A DNA stretch of 64,000 nucleotides, taken from Bromus sterilis (taxonomy: Eukaryota > Streptophyta > Magnoliopsida > Poales > Poaceae). The stretch lies in contig OX465598.1 in NCBI GenBank assembly GCA_950022295.1, positions 122,371,001 through 122,435,000 on the forward strand, written 5' to 3'. The notes under the pieces are model-generated. The model was given only the letters and a program-made list of their open reading frames with translations, was not told the DNA's origin and searched no databases. The position numbers were made by a program, and so were the translations under genes. Positions 1-10,438 of this stretch are shown in pieces (position 1 is the stretch's first letter; each line of letters starts with the position of its first letter).

Positions 1-512
1 TTCCTCCCCTTTCACCGTAAACCAGCGCGTAGGTCGTGCCCGGCATGTTGAGTCCTCTGTAGCCGCAAGTCGTGCGTGGTCACCGCCCTTGTGGCATAAC
101 CTGTACGTGCTCGCGCGGGCTCCTAGTCGGTCTAGCACGCGCCTATGACACCCAAGGATCCACCTTGGGCTCGGGTTGCAGTCATCGTCGCCGCGACTGA
201 TGAGCCGCAGAGCGGTGCAATCGTCGCCGAGATGTTGCAGACGAGAAAAGGCGCCACCTTGTAGCCTTTGTGTTCGGATCCGGGCACCCAAAGATGCGTG
301 CAGGTGCCCTCTCCCTGTTACAAGTACCCCCCAAGCCAGAGCTGCTCGATACTCGCCGGAATCGCCGCCTGAAGTTGTCATCGGGAACGCGTGCTCTAAA
401 GATTTGCAGAGGTCGCCGTCGAGATGTTCCCGTGGAGCCCTCGAGCTCGTCGCAGCGCCGCCGTGGTCATGTTGTGCCCCAGCGTGTAGATGGTGGTGCG
501 AGGAAGCACTAG
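1..512. other. Unassigned flank left of element A
   Basis: GC-moderate sequence with no convincing coding frame, splice structure or repeat boundary. The short open frames here lack recognisable domains. It is the left flank of the element A insertion, and the matching right flank resumes at 28229. It may be part of an older transposon cut by the window edge; I could not identify it. Confidence 0.4.
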
Positions 513-517
513 GCATT
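513..517. repeat. Target site duplication of element A, left copy (GCATT)
   Basis: GCATT directly precedes the TGTAAG start of the left LTR and recurs at 28224-28228 directly after the CTGTTACA end of the right LTR. This fixes the outer limits of element A although 14 kb of another element lies inside it. Confidence 0.85.
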
Positions 518-1310
518 TGTAAGTCCCCCGATGCGGTGCTAACTCGAGTTAGTCGCTTCCGCGTCCCGCTCAAGTTAGTAGCGCATAAAGAGCCACCGAC
601 TCACGACACTCGCACTCGTGTCGCTGCCGGATTCTCGACAACAGGTATCTGAACAAAGAACTTAAACTAAGACATAAAATATATAGAGTCCAGGGCATAC
701 ATCGCCACTAGATAATTATTACATCATCTCAGAGGTCCGTGAACCCAACAGTACATCATGCGACAAGCGGAAGACAAACACGACCGAGTACGGTCAAAAG
801 CCAAATTTCCCTAGAGAGGGCTGCACATAAAGAGTCCACCCACGGATCATCGAAGCCCAACTGTAGGATCTACTGAACGAGGTCGATCTCATCGTCATCC
901 TCCGGGGGCACCTCCACGAAGTATCGTCTAGAGCTCGGGTCGAGGTAGTACTCCACTGCAGCGGCCGATCAGGCAAAACAGTAAAAGCACAAAAGGAAAA
1001 CAGGGGTGAGATTATATCATTACAGGATAACTAACTCCCTACAGGAAGATAAGATAAAGGTAAAGGTTGCAGCCGCACTAGCATATATGGTGGCTATCGT
1101 TCTATTAGGGTAGAGGTAAGATCCAAGAAATACACGTGACATCGTGTCATAGGTCTGCTATCCACCTACTTACGTCAAACATAACACAACCTGGATCTTC
1201 TCTCGGTCCCCCTAGACGAAGAAAAGCAACCAAGGCACTCACACGGTAGGCAAGTTTTAATTATGATTCAAACTGATGTTATTCTATGAACAAGGAGTAG
1301 GTCTCAAGTC

Positions 1311-1370
1311 GTCCATAACTGCGGACACGGCTTTTCGAAAAGATTTAACCCTACAGGGGTGTACCAACTT
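1311..1370 (-). promoter_or_regulatory. Conserved LTR block, element A left LTR copy
   Basis: On the minus strand it reads TACACCCCTGTAGGG, then an AT-rich spacer, TTTTCGAAAAG, then CCGTGTCCGC. The same arrangement occurs at 24724-24783 (A right LTR), 13354-13403 and 23402-23452 (B), 54838-54887 (solo LTR) and 60541-60592. Its function is unknown. Confidence 0.55.
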
Positions 1371-3181
1371 CCCATCATAGGCTTCGCATGTACGCCCGGT
1401 TTCCACTTGGCTAGGTAAGCGCCTTAAACTCCGGAACGTCAGAGTCCCTCTAACTAACAACACACAATTCCGGGTGGCCCCCGGGGAGTCCACATCCAAT
1501 CCAAAAGTCGGCCACGCTCTCAGATCGGCCTCTTCCGTATCAACAGGGTTTGGGTTACCGGTTAAACCTCACATGAGGACCGGGCCCTCGCCGGTCAAAG
1601 GTGGGCCAGCCAAGGCACAAGTCCTCCTGGCCCAAGGTGGTTTGTAAACAACTGGGGTACCACCAGCACACACACATTGCAAATAGTAAAATCAGCTCGG
1701 ACCACCACTAGAATTGTACGAAGCTAGGTAGGTAAAACAAGGGGACCCCATAGAATCCCACACACGATTAGGCACGCTCGTCAAGAAACACAATACCCGG
1801 AACTCGGGACCTAGGTGATTCAAATGGAACAAAACACCTGGAGGGAACAGCCTGGTCTCCCATCATTCGTCAAGTATAAGTTAACATCATAATAATAATA
1901 AATATCAACCAACTTCTTTAAATAACGTGATATCCCAAACCATAACATAGGGTAAGCAGCAAGTTTTCCTACTCATACTAAGCAATGACTGAGCAACAGT
2001 AACTTAGCAATACAATGTTTTGCTGGGATGTGGGGATCATGGCTGTTTGGTTTTGAACGTGGAATTTTTCAAGTGGATAGGATCAAGCAAACGTTCTAGG
2101 CTACAGCTAGGCAGGTAGGCAGAAAGGTATCAAGTAATGGTAGAAATCTTCCCCTTGCCTGGGTAATCGGTCGTCGAAGCACACGTAGAAGGGTCCTCGG
2201 GCTCGGTGTCGGAAATCTCCACGTAAGTCTCCTCGGCGGTCTCAGGTGCTAACGTAAAGTACCGGCAAGGAAAAGGCACACAAGTAAGTACGAGTACAAT
2301 GCACAGGCAAAGACCAAGTTTAATCGACATGATGTGACCCTATCTAGTCAGGTTTAAATAAAGGTGGTGACGACACGTCAACAACTTCATATGCAATTTA
2401 TTTACGTAACATGGCTTTGGTCTTAGCCTTAATTTTTGGTGTAAGTAACATGACAACATGACATGATCAATAAAACAATTAACAGAAAAAAAATTACAAC
2501 GTGAAATTAAAACATCGATTCCGGAGACGATAAGGTGTCGATGAAAGTTGACACCAGATAAGTTTTCAAAAGAAGGGTCGGAGAGCAGCCACTCTCATAC
2601 AACAATATTTTTGGGGCTGTCCAAAGGATCAAGATCACGGATTCACGACATGGTGCATGATCCAAGGAAAACAAAGGATCTGGGCAAGGTGGTGTACGTG
2701 AAAGGTTCACCCCAACTTGTATTTAGCAAAAAACAAATGGTCAGCACCCCTTAGCCAACACTCTAAAGAATCTGCCCCATCTAAATGGCATGGCCACCAT
2801 GAGGCCAAAGCAAAGGACTTGATAAGCAAAAAAAATGAAGGTGGCATACATATGGGCAACCCCATATATCATCATTCTTATGCTGCTCAGAACATAAAAA
2901 TGTTGCCGCCACAAAAATCCTTGGATTTTTCTACCCCATAAACATGTACAACATGTCAGCATTTGAAATGAGGTTCAAAATCTACAAGGGTTTGAAATAA
3001 TTGCAAAAATAAAAAGAAACAGACAGAAGAAAAAGAAGAAGAAGAAGAGGGGCTTGGCCTCTGTGACACTGGGCCGAAACCAGCCGAACCAGCAGCCCAC
3101 CGTGGCCTCTCTCCACTGGCAGGTGGGACTGGCTGTCAGCCACCCAACCAAAATAAACAAAAAAAAGGGCCAACTCCACAT

Positions 3182-3250
3182 GCCCGTGGGGGAATTCGAA
3201 CCCGAGACCCCTCGGTCAGGACACAACGCACCAACCAGTCGGGCTAGGAG
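3182..3250 (-). repeat. tRNA-like segment inside the element A LTR
   Basis: The minus strand contains an A-box-like GACTGGTTGGTGCGTT (3225-3240) and, about 22 bases on, a B-box-like GGGTTCGAATTCCCC near 3188-3203. GCCCG before the A box can pair with CGGGC after the B box, like a partial acceptor stem. A second copy lies at 26607-26675 in the right LTR, so it is part of the LTR. It looks like a captured tRNA or SINE head. I would not call it a functional tRNA gene. Confidence 0.5.
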
Positions 3251-4797
3251 AGTTTTACAGCAAGGGAACAAACAAAACGAGGATAACATGCGATGCTGAA
3301 ATATCTGAATCCAAACGCGATGCACTGACGAACTGAACTTTAGGCAACATGCGGTGGCAGCGAACTACGGCGACGATTGCGACGGCCGTGCCGCACCAGA
3401 GGCTCCACGGGGAGGTGCTGCGCAAACACTGGACTACCAGGAGTCCATTTTTGCCCACAGCCGCAGCTGGGCCTCGACGACGACAACTCGAAACTGGCCG
3501 AAAACCCACGGCGGGAAGCTGAACTTGGGGTTCAGACCCGCATCACGTCGGCCCTGGCATGTGCAAAGGCAACGTCTTGGCTGCCACACGCGCGTCCTAC
3601 GCGTTCCAGGAGCACGGGAGGACACGTTCTGACGGCTACACAGTCGCATCGACCACGATACCACGCCAGCGACTTCTACAGCGGGGGAAACCGCACAAAA
3701 ACTACATGAGACGACGAGCGGCTACCGGTCTACGCGCTACGGGCACGGGGCAGGTCGCCGCTCACCTTGGGGTGCTTGCAGACGACCTCGCGCACGTCGG
3801 GGAAGGAGAGGACAAGCGGTCGGCGACGGGGAAGAAAGAGCTCGCGGCAGACGTCGACGACGCGGAGGCGACCCACGAGGTCCTGCTCGACCTACACAGG
3901 AGGGAAGGGCAGGTGAGGCACACGAGACGACGAGGAAGAATGCGCGGCCAACGAGCAGGTACGGCGGCGAGGAATTGCGGCCCTCACCGGCGGGAACAGG
4001 GGAGCTCCCTGGCGTTGAAACAGGCGGCGGCGGGGGAAAATTGGAGGGGGGAATGGACTCCTAGGGTTCTGTGGGCGGCCTCGGCGCGCTTAAAACGTGG
4101 GAGGCGCCTCCCGTTGGCTCCGGCGCTCCACCAGCCGCCGTGGCGCCGGCTGTGAGAGGGAAAGGGGAAAAGCGGGGACTCCACGCTGGAAAGGTGGGGA
4201 AGAAGGAGCGTACCCCTTCGCTGCGGGCCAGGCCGAGGGGAAAACGGACCCAGGTGGGTTGGGCTGGAGGAAAAAGAGGGAAAACAAAAAGAAATCCCCC
4301 TCTCTGGACACCTTTTCCATTTAATAAAACAGAAAAGGACTCAGGGTTTTTCTGGATAAATACAAGTAGGAAAAATACATAAAAATATGTATAATTAACC
4401 TTGCATTATTCCTCAATTTCCAAAAATGGTTTGGGCATTTTTGGCAACAAAAAAATTGTGATCTCATTTTTGAATTCAAAATCACTTTGAACTAGAGCCC
4501 ATATTTTTTATGATGGCAAAAATTATTTGAGGTTTTTAAAACCCTTGCCATTGCAAAGGAAATGGCTAGGCCAAGTTTGGGGTCAAGGAGAGCATGCATG
4601 CAACAATGAAAATTCTTCCAACACCCTTCTTGAACCACTTTGGAAGCAAACTCAACCAAACCAGATGGGCTCCAATCCCAATGCAAATTTAAATCACCAC
4701 ATGAAATTACAATCTTTAGCATCATGCCAAGTTACAAAGTCAACAGACAAAGTACAATCTCATGGTGTTTTCTATTTATTGCACCTGGGCTGTTACA

Positions 4798-4815
4798 GCA
4801 CTCCCCCACCAACAC
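4798..4815 (-). other. Polypurine tract of element A
   Basis: On the minus strand, TGGTGGGGGAGTGC directly abuts the TGTAACAG start of the 3' LTR. This is the expected place and composition of the plus-strand primer of an LTR retrotransposon. It lies 18 bases beyond the gag-pol stop codon (4834-4836). Confidence 0.8.
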
Positions 4816-4833
4816 AGGATCTCGTCCCGAGAT

Positions 4834-7800
4834 CTAAGCCTGAAAAAACTCAGGATACTCTGAACGAAAATGATCTTCACGCTCCCACGTTGCTTCCTTC
4901 TCCGAATGATGTGCCCACTGAACTTTCATGAACTTGACGGTCTTGTTGCGAGTCTAGCGCTCGGACGTCCCAAGAAGACGGACTGGACGCTCTAAGTAGG
5001 AAAGGTCCGCACTCAGCTGTATCTCGCCCAAGTCAATAGCCTGCTCTGGCTGCTTGAAGCACTTCTTTAGCTGGGACACATGGAACACGTCATGCACCAT
5101 GGACAGACTCTCTGGGAGCTCTAGTCGAAAGGTAAGAGGTCCTCTAGTCTCAAGGATGCGGAAAGGTCCGACAAATCTTGGAGCGAGCTTTCCTTTGATA
5201 CCGAAGCGGTGAGTTCCCCTCAACGGAGACACTCTCAGGTACGCCCAATCACCAACCTGAAACGCTACTCCACGGTGCCTTTTGTCATAATAGGCCTTCT
5301 GCCTAGACTGTGCTGCCTTTAGGTGTTCTCGGACAATCTTCACTCTGTCCTGTGCCTCTTGGATCACATCTGGACCGAACAGCTGCCTCTCACCTGTCTC
5401 GGACCAGTTCAAAGGTGTCCTGCACTTGCGGCCATACAAGACTTCAAACGGCGCTGCCTGCAGACTTGCCTGATAGCTGTTGTTGTAAGAGAACTCAGCA
5501 TACGGCAAGCATTATTCCCACTTCATGCCAAAAGAGATGACACATGCCCGAAGCATGTCCTCGAGGATTTGGTTCACGCGCTCAACTTGCCCACTTGTCT
5601 GAGGGTGATAAGCGGTACTGAACAACACTGTCGTACCAATTGCCTTTTGAAAGGCCTGCCAGAACTTAGAGGTGAAAAGGTTGCCTCTATCAGAACTGAT
5701 CTTCTTGGGAATGCCATGCAAAGATACAACTCTTGCGGTGTACAAATCCTCCAACTGAGCTACCGAAATGGAGTCCTTCACTGGAAAGAAGTGGGCAACT
5801 TTGGAAAGATTGTCAATGACAACAAAGATGGCATTGTTCTTCTTCTGCGACAAAGGGAAGCCTGTGATGAAATCCATTTCTATGTGATCCCATTTCCACT
5901 CCGGAATCTCAAGTGGCTGAAGCAACCTTGCAGGCTTCTGGTGCTGTGCCTTCACTCTCCTGCACATATCACACTGAGACACGTAACGGGCAACATCCCG
6001 CTTCATACGAGTCCACCAAAAGATTTGCTTGAGATCTTGATACATCTTTGTACTGCCAGGGTGAATCGATAGCTTGGAATCATGGGCTTCCTTCATGATG
6101 ACCTCTCTGAGATATCCCTCCTTGGGAACAACTACTCTCTCTTCGAACCACACGGTGCCGTCATTATGCACTAAAAAGATACCGTACTTTGGAACTGAGG
6201 CGTCAATACCCTGTTTGATCTTCTGAATCATTGAGCTGCCAGACTGAGCTTCACGAATCTTCTCATGGATAGTGGGCTCTACCACAAGGTTGGCAAGATA
6301 GCCTGCTGGAACTAGCTCGAGATTGGGCCTTCGAAAGGACTCACACAAATCAGGGTGGATCTTCTGCACCTGGATATTATTGCAATCGCCCTTGCGGCTC
6401 AGCGCATCAGCTATGACATTCGCCTTCCCAGGCATGTACTGAATATCAACTTTGTACTCAGTAATGGTTTGAAGCCATCTTCTTTGCCTTAAGTTCAGAT
6501 TTGGCTGAGTGAACAAGTACTTCAGACTCTTGTGGTCCGTGAACACATCCACCTTCCTCCCTAAGAGGAGGTGTCGCCAAGTGACCAAAGCGTGCACAAC
6601 TGCTGCAAGCTCCAAGTCGTGCGTGGGATAATTCCTCTCACTCGCCTTCAACTGCCGTGAGGTATAAGCCACAATATTCCTGCCTTGCATCAAAACTCCG
6701 CCTAGACCTTGCAAGGAGGCATCACAAAACACTTGAAAAGGTTGTGACTCATCTGGCGGTGTGAGAATTGGAGCTGTGGTCAGCTTCTCTTTCAACTCCT
6801 CGAAGGCTGACTGGCAAGCTGGTGACCAAGTGTACCGCTTGTCCTTGCACAACAATTCAGTCATTGGCTTTGCTATTTTGGAGATATTCTGCACAAACCT
6901 CCTGCAATAACTGGTGAGGCAGAGAAAACTCCTTAGCTTCTTCACATTCTTCGGCGGAGCCCACTCTTGAATAGTGCGGACTCGCTCTAGGTCAACCGCA
7001 ATTCCCTCAGCGGAGATGACATGGCCCAGAAAATTGACCTTGTCCAGCCAAAACTCACACTTGGAGAACTTGGCGTAATACCGGTGCTCTCTTAACTTCT
7101 GCAACACCAAGCGCAAATGTTCCTCATGTTCAGCCTCTGACTTGGAATAGACAAGAATGTCATCGAGGTAGAGAATCACAAACACATCAAGCCATTCTTG
7201 GAACAAATAGTTCATAGCTCTCATGAATGTTGGAGGGGCATTTGAGAACCCAAAATTCATGACTGTGAACTCATACAGCCCATAACGTGTGATGAACGCG
7301 GTCTTGGGAATATCCTCTTCATGAACACGGATTTGATGATACCCCATCCTCAAGTCAAGCTTAGAAAACACCTTAGCCCCATTCAACTGTTCGAACAGAT
7401 CATTGATGCGGGGTAAAGGGTACTTGTTCTTGATGGTCTTCTTGTTGATACCGCGATAGTCCTGGACCAAGCGGCTAGTCCCATCCTTCTTCTGGACAAA
7501 CAAAGCTGGTGCACCCCAAAGGGAAGTGCTCGCGCGGATAAAACCGCCTGCCTCCAACTCTGTCAACTGCTTCTTGAGCTCGATCAACTCCTTCGAACAC
7601 ATCTTGTACGGATGCCGAGAAATCGGCTGGGTACCAGGCTCTAGCTCAATAACGAACTCAATAGCTCGAACTGGGGGAATTCCTGGCAACTCCTCCGGAA
7701 AGACGTCTGGGGACTCACAGACAACTCTGACCTCTTCGAGCAAAGGCGCAACTCCTGCGTTCAACGCATACAAGTGTGCTGGTCCTCACATAGAGCCACA

Positions 7801-8175
7801 AGTGTACAAGACTTCTGCACCTCACTCATGAGTCAACTTGACAGATCTGGTCGGACAATCAATATTGGCCTTGTGCTGCACAAGCCAATCCATGCCCAAA
7901 ATGACATCAATGTCGGAACGGGTCAAGACGATCAACGAAGATGAGAAGAGAAGTCCCTGGATATGAATCTCCACATCTGGGACAAAGGCAGACGTATTCG
8001 TCTTGAAACCCAGAGAAGCAACAGATAGCTGCTAAGGTAACCCTTGCGTATGTAGCTCAGCACGCTCAACAAAAGCTCTGGACACAAAAGAGTGGGAAGC
8101 TCCGGAATCGAACAAAACTGTCGCGGGAACTGAACACACAAGCAACCTACCAAGAACGATCTCTGAAGACTCCTA
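4834..8175 (-). pseudogene. Element A pol (protease, RT, RNase H, integrase, chromodomain), stop-ridden
   Basis: Continues the gag frame on the minus strand and ends at TAG 4834-4836, just before the polypurine tract. Visible motifs in order: protease DSGAS near 8107, RT with YLDD at 7159-7170, RNase H with FCDAS and FTDHKSLKYLF (about 6730-6520), integrase with the zinc-binding H/C region (about 6060-5930) and catalytic-core DFITGFP and SSDRG, then a C-terminal chromodomain (KVQWAHHSEKEATWERE) at about 4840-4950. The longest uninterrupted part is 5515-7773. Premature stops lie at 8173-8175 (TAG, gag/pol border), about 8031 (TAG), about 7830 (TGA), about 7788 (TGA), about 5512 (TAA) and about 4954 (TAG, just ahead of the chromodomain). 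I found no frameshift: all segments share one frame. Not functional as it stands. Confidence 0.85.
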
Positions 8176-9216
8176 AGCATCTATGAGCATCACGTTGTTC
8201 ACTCGGACTGCACGTCGCTGTGCCTTCACCATCGCGGTGCTCGGAGTAGAGCGAGGTGGAGGCGGTGGGAGCCGAGCAAAGCGTGGGTCGGTGCAGTTGG
8301 GAGACGTGTGCCCTGGCTCTCTGCACTTGTAGCAGATCACGCCCGGCCTGGGCTGCTGCTGCGGCCTGGGTGGTCTCGCGTGTGGTGGTGTAGAGCGAGG
8401 CCCCTGCTGAACTGGGACGGGAGGGCAGGCAAAAGTGCGGACAACTGCCCCCCTCTGCTGGTACTGCTGCCTCTGCGGTGGCGCCTCTGTGACCCACGTC
8501 TTTGCCTTCTTGTGGATCATCACTGCGGAATTGTGCTCACGCTGGCGCTTCCTGTCTACATCCCACTCTGCTCTGGCTGACTCCTGGCGGATATCCTGAT
8601 CCACGAACTGTGAGAACATCGTGGTACTGCACTGAGTGAGTGCGTACTTGATATCTGTGTTGAGACCTCCACGGAACCTCGCAATCTTCTTAGCCTCTGT
8701 GCTGACCTCCTCTGGAGCGTACCTGGAGAGCCTGACGAAGACCAGGTTGTACTCCTGAACTGACCTGTCACCCTGTCTCAGAGCCAAGAACTCCTCACGC
8801 TTCCTGTCCATCAGGCCACTCGTAATACGCGCTGCTCTGAAGTCTGCGACGAAATCTGCCCACGTGATGATAGCATCGCCCTTGTTGGCCTTGTAGGTAT
8901 CGTACCAGCTGGCTGCTGCACCCTAAAGCTGGAAGGAGGCGAAGGTGACGTAGTCGACGGGTCTGACACTATTTGCATTGAAGTGCTTCTTGATCTCTGC
9001 GATCCAGTCATCCGCCTCCAGCGGGTCTCGTGCCTCGGAGAACCTGGGGGGGTTGATAGCAAGGAACTGCTGCAGTGTGGTGTACTGTGGTCGATCATTC
9101 CTCTGGGCAGTCTGGTTCTGCAGCATCTGTAGGATCGCCGCTGTGCCCTGAGCCACTGCGGCCACAGCCTCCCCGAGGATAGGGTTCTCTGGCGGCGGCA
9201 TGTTTGCTCTTGGCAT
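8176..9216 (-). pseudogene. Element A gag (capsid plus zinc knuckle), one internal stop
   Basis: The first plausible ATG is complementary to CAT at 9214-9216, giving MPRANMPPPENP. The retrotransposon gag domain is recognisable from RFSEARDPLEADDWI through LMDRKREEF and FRGGL, followed by the CCHC zinc knuckle CYKCREPGHTSPNC for nucleic-acid binding. An in-frame TAG at 8923-8925 cuts the capsid region; downstream gag continues in the same frame and reaches a TAG at 8173-8175, at the border with protease. Gag, like pol, has lost coding capacity by nonsense change only. Confidence 0.8.
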
Positions 9217-9882
9217 CCTGTATACAGGAACACTTATGAGAACATGGTTGAAACATTGACGAAACCAGAAGGTAAAGCAATATTGACAACAAAACTTCCT
9301 CACGAGGTATGAGAGAGCCGAAGGCTGAAATTCCACCAAGGTTAACCCGGAAAGTCGGAAGCTAGGTGCTACTGGAATCCCCAAACCGAGATCATCCGAA
9401 TCCAAGATAATAATCTGCTAGCGAGCACACAACAATACATATACGAGCGGTTGGAAACCTGAACAATGAGACATCTGCCCTGAGCGGCCCGCCATCGCGG
9501 TCGTCCATAGGGGAAAAGACACCACATCCATATTACCATAGGATGCCCGCCAATCCTGTATGGACGTTTCACCTGGGGTACGCCGTAAGCGAGGTAGAGC
9601 AGCCAACCCCAAGTGGCGGCTCAGTGGTCTCAAAGATGCCAACACATCTCGTCGCTAGCAAAAAATTATAGAGGAATCGGAGCCTCATTTAAACGAGAAC
9701 CTAGATTTGTTTTTGACAGGGGATAAGTTGCAGAGAGAAAGCAACGTTTCACTTCCTCACGGAAAAAGGGGTGGGAGGGTGGGGTAAGAAGAAAAAGAAA
9801 GAGTTCCTACTCTCCGATTTTTCCTTAGTAACTACAAAATAGTTCTAGACTCAACTTCGGCCAGTAAGGGGTCCTACAGTCA
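9217..9882 (-). other. Element A untranslated leader with deleted primer site
   Basis: Lies between gag and the 5' LTR. The minus strand beginning at the LTR edge reads GACTGACTGTAGGACC...GGCCGAAGTTGAGTCTAG, matching the leader of element B just after its tRNA-Met primer site (14541-14580). The primer site itself is absent: the LTR sequence GAGCGGGAC runs straight into TGACTGTAGG. Unlike B, A has no extra ORF here. Confidence 0.75.
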
Positions 9883-10438
9883 GTCCCGCTCAAGTTAGTA
9901 GCGCATAAAGAGCCACCGACTCACGACACTCGCACTCGTGTCGCTGCCGGATTCTCGACAACAGGTATATGAACAAAGAACTTAAACTAAGACATAAAAT
10001 ATATAGAGTCCAGGGCATACATCGCCACTAGATAATTATTACATCATCTCAGAGGTCCGTGGACCCAACAGTACATCATGCGACAAGCGGAAGACAAACA
10101 CGACCGAGTACGGTCAAAAGACAAATTGCCCTAGAGAGGGCTGCACATAAAGAGTCCACCCACGGATCGTCGAAGCCCAACTGTAGGATCTACTGAACGA
10201 GGTCGATCTCATCGTCATCCTCTGAGGGCACCTCCACGAAGTATCGTCCAGATCTCGGGTCGAGGTAGTACTCCACTGCAGCGGCCGATCAGGAAAAACA
10301 GTAAAAGCACAAAACGAAAACAGGGGTGAGATTATATCATTACAGGATAACTAACTCCCTACGGTAAGACAAGATAAAGGTAAAGGTTGCAGCCGCACTA
10401 CCATATATGGTGGCTATCGTTCTATTAGGGTAGAGGTA
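9883..10438 (-). repeat. Element A 5' LTR, first part (inner end)
   Basis: Matches 563-1123 of the left LTR. It is cut after AGGTA (10434-10438) by element B and resumes at 24532. Its inner edge lacks the last ~45 LTR bases found at 518-562 because of a deletion. Confidence 0.9.
10434..10438. repeat. Target site duplication of element B, left copy (AGGTA)
   Basis: AGGTA precedes TGTCAGAACC and recurs at 24527-24531 after CCCGACA. The uninterrupted site is visible in the other A LTR at about 1123-1135 as a single AGGTA followed by AGATCC, proving the insertion point. Confidence 0.95.

Larger units (their letters stand above)
518..4797 (-). repeat. Element A 3' LTR (left copy, 4,280 bp)
   Basis: Complete LTR with inverted ends TGTAA...TTACA. 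Bases 563-4797 match 9883-10438 plus 24532-28223 nearly base for base. Bases 518-562 have no counterpart in the right copy because that copy lost its inner end. The LTR holds a GC-rich block (about 3340-4300), a tRNA-like segment (3182-3250) and the conserved chromovirus LTR block (1311-1370). Open frames inside it, such as 3559-4155, are compositional and recur in the other LTR. Confidence 0.9.

Noticed and set aside
3559..4155. 198-codon frame in the A LTR (also 26984-27580)
   Set aside because: It is conserved only because the LTRs are copies; composition is low complexity with no domain or transcript logic.
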